This document shows positions 1 through 8,634 of a DNA stretch of 64,000 bases, one piece after another. The stretch is from Actinocatenispora sp963815125 (GTDB lineage: Bacteria > Actinomycetota > Actinomycetes > Mycobacteriales > Micromonosporaceae): contig CAWFFM010000003.1 of the NCBI GenBank assembly GCA_963815125.1, positions 1,100,463-1,164,462 of the forward strand. Direction: 5' to 3'. How positions within the stretch are numbered: the first letter of the stretch is position 1; the number at the start of each line of letters is the position of its first letter. The position numbers and the translations under genes are program-made. Below the pieces are notes generated by a model. The model ran no database searches. It worked only from the letters and a program-made list of their open reading frames with translations, and was not told the origin of the DNA.

Positions 1-917
1 AGTTCCGGCACCGCGGCGGCGTCGGCGAACACGACGTCGACCTCGTCGGCGGACACGTCGGCGTCGGCCAGGGCGGTCCGGATCGCCCGGACCAGACCCG
101 ATGGCCGGCCGGAGCCGGGCGCCGGGTCGAAGGTGGCCGCATACCCTGCGATCACCCCGTAGCCGGACACGCCGCGTGCCGCGGCCGAGGTCGCCGACTC
201 GACCACGATCATCGCGCCGCCCTCACCGGGCGCGTGGCCGCCGGCCGCCTCGTCGAACGGCAGGTACGCGCGGGCCGCGTCATCGGCTCGGCTGAGTCGG
301 CCGCTGGCCGCCTGACACAGCATGGCGTACGGCGACATCGGTGCCTCCGTACCGCCGCACAGCATCGCCCGGATACCCGCGCGGATCTCCCGGCGTGCCT
401 GGCCGAGCGCGTCCAGACCGGACGCCTGCTCGGATACCAGTACGCCACACGGTCCCCGGGCACCGTGCCGGATCGACAGCTGCCCGGTGGACGCGGCGTA
501 GAACCACGCGATCGACTGGTATGCGCCGACGTGTTTCGGTCCGTTCCCCCACAGCTTCTGCATCTCGCGCTGGCCGAACTCGTTGCCGCCCGACGAACTG
601 CCGGTCACGACACCCAGCTCGTAGTCGGCCAGCCCGCCGGGGTCCAGCCGCGCGTCGTCGAGGGCCCCTTGCACGGCAGCCAGCCCCAGTTGGGTCCACC
701 GGTCGGTCTGCACCACCAGGCGGGCCGGCACCGTCGGTGAGACGGCGTCGAAGTCGACCCGTCCCGCTACGGTCGCGTCCTCCCGGTCGAGGCCGGGCAC
801 GACAGCGAGAGCGCTGTCGCCGGCCACGGTCCGCGCCCAGTAGTCGTCGATACCGACCCCGGTAGGGGCCACGACGCCGATACCCGTCACCACGGCGGTC
901 TCCATCACGGCCGTCAC
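1..917 (-). CDS. Type II PKS ketosynthase beta / chain length factor (partial, 3' end off window)
   Basis: This is the KS-beta (chain length factor) that pairs with the adjacent KS-alpha to set the length of an aromatic polyketide chain in the cytoplasm. The reading frame shows the thiolase-fold opening (VVTGIGVVAP) and, near residue 160, VLVSEQASGLDALGQA, where the catalytic Cys of a ketosynthase is replaced by Gln, the hallmark of chain length factors. The GTG at 917 overlaps the KS-alpha stop by 4 bases (GTGA), the usual translational coupling; ATG 905 in the same frame is an alternative start. The C-terminal part lies beyond position 1. Confidence 0.93.
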   Translation of the reverse strand, partial: MTAVMETAVVTGIGVVAPTGVGIDDYWARTVAGDSALAVVPGLDREDATVAGRVDFDAVSPTVPARLVVQTDRWTQLGLAAVQGALDDARLDPGGLADYELGVVTGSSSGGNEFGQREMQKLWGNGPKHVGAYQSIAWFYAASTGQLSIRHGARGPCGVLVSEQASGLDALGQARREIRAGIRAMLCGGTEAPMSPYAMLCQAASGRLSRADDAARAYLPFDEAAGGHAPGEGGAMIVVESATSAAARGVSGYGVIAGYAATFDPAPGSGRPSGLVRAIRTALADADVSADEVDVVFADAAAVPE

Positions 918-2182
918 TGACCGGGCGCCGCGAGTAGTACGGCCGTCTGGAACCCGCCGAAGCCGCTGCCCACCGACAACACCACGTCACTGTGGTGTTC
1001 GCGGGCGACCTTGGGCACATAGTCCAGATCGCACTCCGGGTCGGCGACCTCCAGGTTGGCCGTCGGTGGCACGGTACGGTGCTCGATGGCCAGGGCACAG
1101 GCAGCCAGCTCGATCGCACCGATCGCCCCGAGGGAATGGCCGATCATCGACTTGATGGAACTGACCGGGATCTCGTACGCGCGCTCGCCGAGGCTGCGCT
1201 TGAGTGCGGCCGTCTCGTGCCGGTCGTTCTGCTTGGTACCCGATCCGTGCGCGTTGACGTAGTCCACGTCGCTGCGGTCGAGCCGGGCCCGGTGCAGCGC
1301 GTTGGTGATGGCCTCCGCCATCTCCCGGCCGTCCGGCCGCAGCCCGGTCATGTGGTACGCGTTGCCCCGCCGGGCGAAGCCGGCGACCGTGCAGTAGATG
1401 TGTGCGCCACGCCTGCGGGCCGCCTCCTCGTCCTCCAGTACGAGCACCGCCGAGCCCTCGCCGAGAACGAATCCGTTGCGGCGCTTGTCGAAGGGCCGAC
1501 TCGCGGACTCGGGCTCGTCGTTGTTCGGTGTCGTGGCCCGGATGGCGTCGAAGCACGCGGAACTGATCGGGGAGATCGGTGCCTCGGTCGCGCCCGCTAT
1601 CACCACATCGGCGCTGCCCTCCTCGATGAGCTGGGCTCCGTGGCCGACCGCGTCGAGTCCCGAGGTGCAGCCGGTCGACACCAGTGCGACCGGCCCCTCC
1701 GCGCCCACCTTCCACGCGACATCGCGGACGATGCTGCTCGGCACGAGGTAGTCGTAGAGGAACGGCACCGCCCGGGCCGGGTCGACCAACCAGTTGCGGC
1801 CCCGGTCGGTGGTGCGCACGTAGTGCTCCTCCAGCCGCATGGTGCAGCCGACCGCGCTGCCGATCGAGGCTCCGATCCGTTCCGGTGCAAGGGCACTGAG
1901 GTCCAGGCCGCTGTCGGCGACGGCCTCGAGCGCGCTGACGATCGCAAACTGCGTGGCCCGGTCCATCCTGTCCGCCTCGCCGGCGGTCAGGCCCGACGCG
2001 ATCGGATCGAAGTCGCATTCCGCGGCGACCCGGGACCGGAACCCGGCCGCGTCGAACAGTGACAGTGACCTGGTCGCCGTGCGGCCCTCAGTCAGCAGAC
2101 TCCAGAAGGCATGCGTTCCCACGCCGCCCGGGGCCACTACGCCGATGCCGGTGACGGCCGCGGTCCGGAGGTAGTTCGACAT
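914..2182 (-). CDS. Type II PKS ketosynthase alpha
   Basis: KS-alpha (422 aa, normal family length) catalyses the decarboxylative condensations of the minimal type II PKS. The active-site Cys is about residue 172 in VSTGCTSGLDAVG; the two catalytic His motifs are visible as VNAHGSGT and MIGHSLGAIGAIE. ATG 2182 is preceded by AAAGGAAG and overlaps the stop of the upstream cyclase gene by one base. It is followed by KS-beta with a 4-base overlap. The order cyclase, KS-alpha, KS-beta is that of classic aromatic polyketide clusters; the ACP is expected off the left edge. Confidence 0.95.
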   Translation of the reverse strand: MSNYLRTAAVTGIGVVAPGGVGTHAFWSLLTEGRTATRSLSLFDAAGFRSRVAAECDFDPIASGLTAGEADRMDRATQFAIVSALEAVADSGLDLSALAPERIGASIGSAVGCTMRLEEHYVRTTDRGRNWLVDPARAVPFLYDYLVPSSIVRDVAWKVGAEGPVALVSTGCTSGLDAVGHGAQLIEEGSADVVIAGATEAPISPISSACFDAIRATTPNNDEPESASRPFDKRRNGFVLGEGSAVLVLEDEEAARRRGAHIYCTVAGFARRGNAYHMTGLRPDGREMAEAITNALHRARLDRSDVDYVNAHGSGTKQNDRHETAALKRSLGERAYEIPVSSIKSMIGHSLGAIGAIELAACALAIEHRTVPPTANLEVADPECDLDYVPKVAREHHSDVVLSVGSGFGGFQTAVLLAAPGQ

Positions 2183-2511
2183 CAGCTACTTCCTTTGCCC
2201 CAGTGGTAGAAGGGGGTCGCCATCGCATCGCGCGGCTCCTGCCAGTCCGGCGAGTATGGGTGTACGAGTGGGGAGAGGGCCTCGTTGAGCTCCGAGAAGA
2301 TCGGCTTGTCGCGCAGTTCGCGCAGCTTCGGCCCGACCGGACCTTCCGACTGGATGTGGTGGAAGTACAGGCCGTGGAAGGAGAACAGGGTGCGACTGGT
2401 GACACCGACCAGGTGGGGCAGGTCGCCAGCGTCCGACTCCCCGAACAGCCGGGCCACCTCCCCGGTGTGCCGGGGATCGAGCCGGGCGACGATGAGGGTG
2501 TGTTCGGTCAT
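2182..2511 (-). CDS. TcmI-family polyketide cyclase
   Basis: A 109-aa ferredoxin-like polyketide cyclase of the TcmI family, which folds and aromatises late rings of a poly-beta-keto chain. It opens with TLIVARLDPRHTGEVARLF, contains the typical SRTLFSFHGLYFHHI stretch, and ends with a proline/tyrosine-rich segment before MATPFYHW. I chose ATG 2511 because AAAGGAGGA lies directly upstream and TcmI proteins begin near TLIVAR; an ATG at 2535 in the same frame overlaps the preceding gene's stop and would add eight residues. Its stop overlaps the KS-alpha start (TGATG). Confidence 0.92.
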   Translation of the reverse strand: MTEHTLIVARLDPRHTGEVARLFGESDAGDLPHLVGVTSRTLFSFHGLYFHHIQSEGPVGPKLRELRDKPIFSELNEALSPLVHPYSPDWQEPRDAMATPFYHWGKGSS

Positions 2512-2531
2512 TCGCCGTCCTCCTTTCGGGG

Positions 2532-3602
2532 TCATTGCGCCATCATCGGATCGGCCGCTCGAGAATCGGACGTGCCCCGATCTCGTTGCATGCTGTCGAG
2601 TGCCGCGGCGGCCGCCTCGACCGTCCGGAGCTGCCCGTCGAGGGACGGGTCGAGCAGGGTCAGACCCAGGGTGGTGACCCCGGCCGCCTCGTACGCGGCC
2701 ATTCGCGCGGCGATCCGTGGCACGTCACCGAGCAGCGAGACCGCGTCGATGAGCTCCAGCGGTACGGCACGGGCCGCGCCCGCCCGGTCGCCGGAACGGC
2801 AGCACCGGTGGATCTCCGCTGCGGCCGCCTCGTAGCCCAGTTCGACCGCGAGGCGGTAGTAGACACCGCGTTCGCGGCTGCCCAGGCCGATGAAGTTGGC
2901 GAAGTAGCCGCGCAACGGCGCGGCCGCAGCTTCCAGGTCCGTACCCACGCCGATCGGTACCGAAGGCAGGACATGGAACGGCTGGTCGTCGGCGATCCCG
3001 GCCTCGACCCGTCCGGCCCGGCAGTGCGCCAGCGAGTCGGCGATACGCTGCGGCGAGCTGAACACACCGATCCAGCCGTCGGCGATCCGGCCGGCGAGTT
3101 CCAGGCTGCGCTGGCCCACGGCACCCAGCAGGATCGGGATGTCGGCGCGAACCGCCGCCGCCCTCAGCTGGGCGGCCTCGGTGGTGCCTTCGGGCGGGAG
3201 CGTGTAGTGCCGCCCGGGGTAGCGTACGGCTTCGCCGCGCAGCGCCATCCGGACGATGTCCACGTACTCGCGGGTGCGCTGCAGCGGGCGGTCGAACGGC
3301 TGGCCGTACCAGCCGAGGGAGACGTCGGGGTTGGACACGCCCAGGCCGAGCTGGAACCGGCCGCCGGAGAGGCTGTCGAGGGTGGCCGCGGTCAGTGCCG
3401 TCATCACCGGCGTCCGCGCCGGAATCTGCATCAGGCCGGAGGCGATGCCGATCCGTTCGGTGGCACCGGCCACGGCGCCCAGCACCGATACGGCGTCGGA
3501 ACGGAAGCCCTCCGGCGCCAGCGCCATGGTGTACCCGAGCTGCTCGGCTCGTCGGGCGACGTCGACCGCGTGCTGGTGGTTCAGGAAGACCCCGAGTTCC
3601 AT
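2532..3602 (-). CDS. LLM-class (luciferase-like) oxidoreductase
   Basis: A 356-aa TIM-barrel flavin- or F420-dependent oxidoreductase of the luciferase-like monooxygenase family. Visible family features are MELGVFLNHQ at the start, the ATERIGIASGLMQIP segment, LSGGRFQLGLGVSNP and PILLGAVGQRSLELAGRIADGW. Start ATG 3602 has GGAGG upstream. It sits between the NRPS and the cyclase/ketosynthase genes on the same strand, so it most likely acts as a tailoring oxygenase or reductase on the polyketide. Whether the cofactor is FMN or F420 cannot be decided here; the fold is certain, the substrate is inference. Confidence 0.85.
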   Translation of the reverse strand: MELGVFLNHQHAVDVARRAEQLGYTMALAPEGFRSDAVSVLGAVAGATERIGIASGLMQIPARTPVMTALTAATLDSLSGGRFQLGLGVSNPDVSLGWYGQPFDRPLQRTREYVDIVRMALRGEAVRYPGRHYTLPPEGTTEAAQLRAAAVRADIPILLGAVGQRSLELAGRIADGWIGVFSSPQRIADSLAHCRAGRVEAGIADDQPFHVLPSVPIGVGTDLEAAAAPLRGYFANFIGLGSRERGVYYRLAVELGYEAAAAEIHRCCRSGDRAGAARAVPLELIDAVSLLGDVPRIAARMAAYEAAGVTTLGLTLLDPSLDGQLRTVEAAAAALDSMQRDRGTSDSRAADPMMAQ

Positions 3603-3702
3603 CTGGTTTCCTCCACTGTCGTGCTCGGCTTGGTCGCAGTCTGTGCCGGGCGGTTGGATTCCGGCTCGAAGGTCGGACGAGGGGACAGTCCCACCGCTAT
3701 TC

Positions 3703-3736
3703 GAGGCAGTTCCGTACGAACGCCGCAACTGCCCTC
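3703..3736 (-). terminator. Hairpin just after the NRPS stop
   Basis: GAGGCAGTT (3703-3711) pairs with AACTGCC(C)TC (3727-3736) with one bulged base. It covers the NRPS stop and lies in the 132-base gap before the luciferase-like gene. It could act as a terminator or attenuator splitting the minus-strand run; there is no U tract, so this is tentative. Confidence 0.35.
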
Positions 3737-6700
3737 ATTCGTCACCCGCTGGGGTGGCGGGGATTCCGGTGGAGTCCGGTGTGTGCGCACCATCGCGGGC
3801 GGCCCGTTCGACGGCGTTCAGGTCCGGTTTTCCGTTGGCGTTGAGCGGCAGCCGGTCCAGCACCGCCCACAGGGAGGGCACGGCGTAGGCCGGTAGCTTG
3901 TCCGCCACGAAGGTGCGCAGTTCCGCGACGGGTACGGTGCTACCGCCGGTGACCACCCCGGCGACGAGACGGCGTTCGGCCGCGCCGGTGCCCGCCGCAG
4001 CGACGACCGCGTCGCGGACAGCCGGATGCTCCAGCAGCCGTCGCCGGATCTCCTCGAGTTCGATCCGGAAGCCGCGCACCTTGACCTGCTGGTCGGTACG
4101 GCCCAGGAAGCACAGACGGCCCTGCCGGTCCCAGCGCACGAGATCGCCGGTGCGGTACCGTCGGCGCCCGTCGGCGTGCGCGGCGAGCGCCGCCTTGGTG
4201 GCGGCCGGGTCGTCGAGGTAGTCCACGCACAGACCCGGACCGGACAGGTACAGCTCGCCGATGCCGCCGGGCGGTACGGGACGGCCCGCGTGGTCCAGGA
4301 CCTCCACGCCGTTGCCCGGCAGCGGGCGGCCGATCGGCAGGGTCTCGTCGACCTCACACGGGTCGGTGACGGTGTGCATGGTGCTCCACACCGTGTTCTC
4401 GGTGGGGCCGTACAGATTGGACACCACCAGTCCGGGGAACTTCTCCAGCAGCCGGCGTACCAGGTCGGCGGGTACCACGTCGCCGCCGACCAGGGCGTGC
4501 CGTACGCCCGCGAACGCGTCCGGTCGGTCCTCGGCCAGCACCCGGAACAGCCCGGCGCTGAACTGCAGCATGGAGATCCGCTGTTCGGCGAGGAAGGCGG
4601 CGAGATCCGCCGGTGCCAGTACCTTCTCCGGGCACACCACGACGGTGGCACCGACGGTGAGAGGTCGGAAGATCTCCAGCACCGAGATGTCGAACGCCAG
4701 CGTGACGAACCGCAGGAAGCGGTCCTGCGGTCGAACCACCAGCATCGTCTCGTCGAGCAGCCGCAGTACCCCGCGCTGCGCGACGCGTACGCCCTTCGGA
4801 CCTCCTGTCGATCCGGAGGTGAAGGCGAGGTACGCGATGCGTTCCGGGTCGGGCCGCGGTGCCGGCGGCGCGGCCGGACCGGGCGGGCCGGTCAGGTCGA
4901 CCGGTGTGACGGCGGCGCACGGGGAGGAGGCGAGCTGGATCAGGGTGGCCGCGGTGTCGGCCGGTGCGAGGACCGCGCGGGGACGGGCCAGCCGCAGCAT
5001 GTCGGTCAGCCGGGCCGGCGGGTTGGCCGGGTGCAGCGCGGTGAACGCGGCACCGAGCCGTAGTACCGCGAACACCGCGACGATCTCCGCCGCCGAGCGG
5101 GGCAGTGCGATCGCCACCAGGTCGCCGTCGGTGACGCCGGCTCCGGCCAGCGCCGCCGCCTGCCGTTCCACCGCCGCGAGCAGTTCGGCGTAGGTGAGTG
5201 TCACCTCGTTCGCCGGGTCGACCACCGCCGTCGCGTCGAGATGTTCCCGGGCCCGGTCGAGCACCACCTCCCACAGGCCCGGACCGATGCGGGCCGGCGG
5301 GCCGTCGCGGCGGGCGGTGAGCAGCTCCCGATCGTGCTCCGACATGCCGCGTACCTCGGCCAACGGGTGCTCGAGGTGGGCGTGCAGCTCGACCAGCGCG
5401 GCGTCGAGAGACTCGGCGAGATCGGCCATGTCCGCCGCGGTGAGGGCACAGGTGGCGTAGTCCAGCGCCAGCCGCGGCACATCACCCCAGCGCTGCACCG
5501 TCAGCACGATGTCGGCGACCGTGCCGCCGCAGTGCTCCTCGTGGATGACCGCGGTGAGATCGCCGGTGACCAGCTTGTCCGGCATGAATTCGTCGTGCGC
5601 GGTGAAGAGGATCTGTACCAAGGGCATGCGGCGTTCGTCGGGCTGGGCACCCAGACCGGTGATGAGAGCGCTGAGCGGTACGTCGGCCGCGGCGACGCCG
5701 GCACCCAGCTCGCGCGCGGTGGCCCGCAGATACTCCTCGACCGGTGCGTCGTCAGGGATCCGGCACCGTACGGGTACGGTCGGCGCCAGCGGGCCGATGG
5801 CGTCCAGCAGCTGCGCGCTGCTGCGCTGCATCACACTGGCGCCGAGCAGGAAGTCGTCGCGGCCGGTGCGCCGGCCGATCGCCACCGCGAACGCGGCCAG
5901 CAGGACCGAGGTGCGGGTGACCTGGGCGGCCTCGGCCAGCCGTTCGGCGGCCTCGCGGGCCCGGTCGCTGAGGCCGAACCGGTGCCGGGCGCCGCGGTAG
6001 TCCAACGTGCGCGCCCGGGGCAGGTCGGTGGGGATCTCCAGTACGGTCGGTGCACCGCGCAGTGTGGCGAGCCGTTCGGCGGTGAGCGCATCGAGCTGCC
6101 CGTTGGCGCGCAGCTCGGTCAGCCGCTGCAGTACCGGCGCGATCGTCGAGGCGGGCCGTTCGGGCGCGGGGAGCCCTGCGCGGACCTGTCCGTAGTGCTC
6201 CAGCAGCTCGCGCCAGAGCAGGCCCATCGACCAGGCGTCCGCGATGACGTGATGGATGACGACGGACAGCAGATGGTGCTGCGGGCCCAGCGTGGTGAGT
6301 ACGAACGCGACCGGTGGGCGCTGCATGGGTGCCAGTAGCTGCCGGGTGGTGCGCGACAGTTCGGCGTGCGCCACCTCCACCGGGTCGTTGTCGGTCGGCG
6401 CACGCAGCCGTTGTTCGATCAGCGGCGGGCGCCAGGTGGGGAGGACACGGGCGACGAGCCGTCGGTCGATGCGGGCGAAGACGGTACGCAGCACCTCGTG
6501 CCCGGCGACGGTGCGACACACGGCTTCGTGCAGTGCCGGGATGTCCAGTGGACCGGTGAGCTCGGCGGAGTTCAGCAGGTGCAGCATGGATCCGCCGTGG
6601 TACCAGTCGGCGACCACCATCCCGTCCTGCGCCGGCAGGATGTCGCGGTACTCGGAGCCGCCCTGGGCCGGCAGCTGGGACGGCGGCGCCGGGGCGGCGG

Positions 6701-6920
6701 CGTCCGCCGCCGCCCGCAACACCGACCCACTGAGGACGCTGGCCAGGGGGAGACGCTGCCCGAGCTGGCGCTCGGCGAGCGCCAGCAGGCGGAGGGCGTC
6801 CAACGACGTGCCGCCCAGGGCCACGAAGGAGTCGGTGTCGGCCCGCGCGGTGAGCGCGTCGACGTCCATACCGAGGATCTGGGCGGCGATCTGGAGTACG
6901 CCCTCTGCCGTTGTGCTCAT
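3735..6920 (-). CDS. Single-module NRPS, PCP-C-A architecture
   Basis: A 1061-aa nonribosomal peptide synthetase with an unusual order. Residues about 1-75 are a carrier protein (FVALGGTSL, phosphopantetheine Ser about 39). Residues about 95-530 are a condensation domain with HHVIADAW (H223, H224, D228; the usual DG is DA). Residues about 560-1055 are an adenylation domain with LAFTSGSTGGPKGV, NLYGPTENTVW, YRTGDLVRW, GRTDQQVKVRGFRIE and the C-terminal Lys in LPLNANGKPDL. There is no carrier or thioesterase after the A domain. ATG 6920 fits the start of the carrier fold; the frame is open far upstream but that stretch is arginine-rich shadow. Probably attaches an amino acid to the polyketide or makes a starter or side chain; the substrate was not predicted. 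Confidence 0.93.
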   Translation of the reverse strand: MSTTAEGVLQIAAQILGMDVDALTARADTDSFVALGGTSLDALRLLALAERQLGQRLPLASVLSGSVLRAAADAAAPAPPSQLPAQGGSEYRDILPAQDGMVVADWYHGGSMLHLLNSAELTGPLDIPALHEAVCRTVAGHEVLRTVFARIDRRLVARVLPTWRPPLIEQRLRAPTDNDPVEVAHAELSRTTRQLLAPMQRPPVAFVLTTLGPQHHLLSVVIHHVIADAWSMGLLWRELLEHYGQVRAGLPAPERPASTIAPVLQRLTELRANGQLDALTAERLATLRGAPTVLEIPTDLPRARTLDYRGARHRFGLSDRAREAAERLAEAAQVTRTSVLLAAFAVAIGRRTGRDDFLLGASVMQRSSAQLLDAIGPLAPTVPVRCRIPDDAPVEEYLRATARELGAGVAAADVPLSALITGLGAQPDERRMPLVQILFTAHDEFMPDKLVTGDLTAVIHEEHCGGTVADIVLTVQRWGDVPRLALDYATCALTAADMADLAESLDAALVELHAHLEHPLAEVRGMSEHDRELLTARRDGPPARIGPGLWEVVLDRAREHLDATAVVDPANEVTLTYAELLAAVERQAAALAGAGVTDGDLVAIALPRSAAEIVAVFAVLRLGAAFTALHPANPPARLTDMLRLARPRAVLAPADTAATLIQLASSPCAAVTPVDLTGPPGPAAPPAPRPDPERIAYLAFTSGSTGGPKGVRVAQRGVLRLLDETMLVVRPQDRFLRFVTLAFDISVLEIFRPLTVGATVVVCPEKVLAPADLAAFLAEQRISMLQFSAGLFRVLAEDRPDAFAGVRHALVGGDVVPADLVRRLLEKFPGLVVSNLYGPTENTVWSTMHTVTDPCEVDETLPIGRPLPGNGVEVLDHAGRPVPPGGIGELYLSGPGLCVDYLDDPAATKAALAAHADGRRRYRTGDLVRWDRQGRLCFLGRTDQQVKVRGFRIELEEIRRRLLEHPAVRDAVVAAAGTGAAERRLVAGVVTGGSTVPVAELRTFVADKLPAYAVPSLWAVLDRLPLNANGKPDLNAVERAARDGAHTPDSTGIPATPAGDE

Positions 6921-6982
6921 CGGTGTCGTCAGCTCCCTCTCACCGTCTGGTCGGTAGGTCGGTGTCCGGTGAGGTGCTCGGC

Positions 6983-7765
6983 TCAGGTGAGCAGGTGTTG
7001 ACGCAGCGCGGTGAGGCGATCGGCGCTGAGTCCGAGCCCGTTGGTGAGGAATCTCTGTACGGAGCCGTAGGTGCTCCGCGCCTGGTCGAAGCCGGCCTCG
7101 AGGTATTCCGGGAACGTGAACTTCGCGCCGAAGGCGACATCCGACAGGCTGAAGTCGTCCTGGATCTGTCTCCAGCCGACGCCGAGGGCGTACAGCAGGA
7201 CGGCCGTCACCCAGCCGGTCCGGTACGTGCCCGACGAGTCGTGCTCCACCAGGGGCATTTCGGCCGATGCGGCCCGGTTGAGCACGGCGACGGTTCCGGC
7301 CCGTGCCTGCGGGTCGGTCACGAAACCACGGAACACGGTGATGACCGCGGGATCGGGCTCGGACAGGTTGGGCGTGGGGGTGAAGGTGCCGTTGGGGATC
7401 TCCGCGTGGACCAGGTCGACACCGGCCGGCAGCCGGTCCTCGTCGTCGAGGCGCTCCTCCGCTCCACGCGAGTCGACGACGCACACCACGCCGAGCGCGG
7501 CGAGCTGGGCCACTCCGGTGTCGGTGAGGCCCGACAACGACGCGCTGCGGTACACCAGACCGGAACGGACCGTGCGGCCGCTGGTGGTGGTCAGTCCGCC
7601 GAGGTCCCGGGTGTTGTACGTGCCGTCGATGGTCACCCAGCGGTCGACGGTGGGGCGGACCGGTCGGGCCGCCGGTCCCGCGAATGCCGCGGTCGCCGGG
7701 GCGGCCAGGGCCAGACCGACACCGGAGAGTCCGATGCGTAGCAGGTTGCGGCGGGTTGTTGCCAT
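6983..7765 (-). CDS. Secreted tyrosine phosphatase-fold protein with Cys-to-Asp active site
   Basis: A 260-aa protein with a twin-arginine-like signal (TTRRNLLRIGLSG then a hydrophobic stretch and APATAAFA), followed by the bacterial tyrosine phosphatase fold (TYNTRDLGG near 49-57, RSGLVYRSASLSGL near 67-80). The P-loop, normally HCxxGxxRTG, reads HDSSGTYRTG at 175-184: the nucleophilic Cys is Asp176 while Arg182 is kept. Classical cysteine-dependent phosphatase chemistry is therefore not expected; a binding, cyclase-like or other role is possible. ATG 7765 has AGGAGA upstream. It lies between the NRPS and a membrane protein gene on the same strand, inside the polyketide cluster. Confidence 0.85.
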   Translation of the reverse strand: MATTRRNLLRIGLSGVGLALAAPATAAFAGPAARPVRPTVDRWVTIDGTYNTRDLGGLTTTSGRTVRSGLVYRSASLSGLTDTGVAQLAALGVVCVVDSRGAEERLDDEDRLPAGVDLVHAEIPNGTFTPTPNLSEPDPAVITVFRGFVTDPQARAGTVAVLNRAASAEMPLVEHDSSGTYRTGWVTAVLLYALGVGWRQIQDDFSLSDVAFGAKFTFPEYLEAGFDQARSTYGSVQRFLTNGLGLSADRLTALRQHLLT

Positions 7766-7798
7766 GGTGTGTCTCCTGTCTGGGGGTGGGAAGGGTGC

Positions 7799-8488
7799 TT
7801 ATGCCGCCGCTGTCAGGTCGGCTCCGGTGGACATTGCTGCGGCCCGTGTCCGCATCGCGCGGGCCAGTGGCGGCGCCAACCGCCACGTGACCACCCCGAG
7901 AAGCAGCAGCATGCCCAGTGTGGGTGCCTGCGCCGCGAGCACGGCGACGTCGAGGGGGAGCCGGTAGATGAGCACGACCCGCAGGACCGCGGAGGTCACG
8001 AAGCCGATGCCCCACAGGACGTTGAGCAGTTGCAGCCGCCGTACGAACGCGGGGTCCTGTTCCCAGCTCTCCCGCCAGGCGGCGGCCAGTACCGGATCGC
8101 CTCCGGTGGCGAACGGCCGCGCCACGTCGTAGATCAGGGTGCGGCCGAAGAAGCTGGTCGCCAGCCCGAACATGCCACCGACGAACGGGACGACGGCGGA
8201 CTTGGCCAGCACGATGCGCCCGTCACCGGTGATGAAGACCAGTAGGACGGTGGCGCCCAGCAGGGCGATCAGCATGAGGGAGAAGGTGTTCACCGAGCGG
8301 CTGCGGACCGCGACCCAGATGGTACGGGCGCCGACGGCGAGGGCACCCACGGTCAGTGCGGTGACCGGGCTGAGTCCGAAGATGAAGTGCAGCAGGTAGA
8401 AGCTGACGACCGGGGTGGCGATGTCGATGAGCATCGGCAGTACCGCGGTCAGCCGCCTGGCGGCCGGCGTGCGGACAGACTGGGACAC
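7799..8488 (-). CDS. VC0807-like multi-pass membrane protein
   Basis: About 229 aa with several hydrophobic segments: LPMLIDIATPVVSFYLLHFIF, ALTVGALAVG, FSLMLIALLGATVLLVFI, VVPFVGGMFGLATSFF, LLNVLWGIGFVTSAVL and LGMLLLLGVVTW. It resembles the VC0807 family of uncharacterised integral membrane proteins found in actinobacteria; its function is unknown. I prefer GTG 8488, which has GGAG five bases upstream, over the longer GTG at 8551. Its place between the phosphatase-like gene and the MarR gene suggests a transport or self-protection role for the cluster, which is inference only. Confidence 0.75.
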   Translation of the reverse strand: MSQSVRTPAARRLTAVLPMLIDIATPVVSFYLLHFIFGLSPVTALTVGALAVGARTIWVAVRSRSVNTFSLMLIALLGATVLLVFITGDGRIVLAKSAVVPFVGGMFGLATSFFGRTLIYDVARPFATGGDPVLAAAWRESWEQDPAFVRRLQLLNVLWGIGFVTSAVLRVVLIYRLPLDVAVLAAQAPTLGMLLLLGVVTWRLAPPLARAMRTRAAAMSTGADLTAAA

Positions 8489-8634
8489 TTCGGCTCCCGT
8501 GAGCGGCGTCGAGGGACGCCGTGCCGGATCGGCGCGGCATTGAGACGCCACGGTGATGGGAACCGCTGAAGAACCGCTCGGACGGCGCTGAAGTGCTGGC
8601 CTGCGTTACTGGGGTCGGCGGACCCGACGACCTG

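Noticed and set aside
1..1120. Several long frames opposite or beside the ketosynthase genes
   Set aside because: They are high-GC shadows with arginine/proline-rich translations; the KS frames carry all recognised motifs.
6921..8015. Long open frame extending the NRPS upstream to 8015
   Set aside because: The extra part is arginine/proline-rich shadow of the phosphatase-like and membrane genes on the same strand in another frame; the carrier domain begins at 6920.
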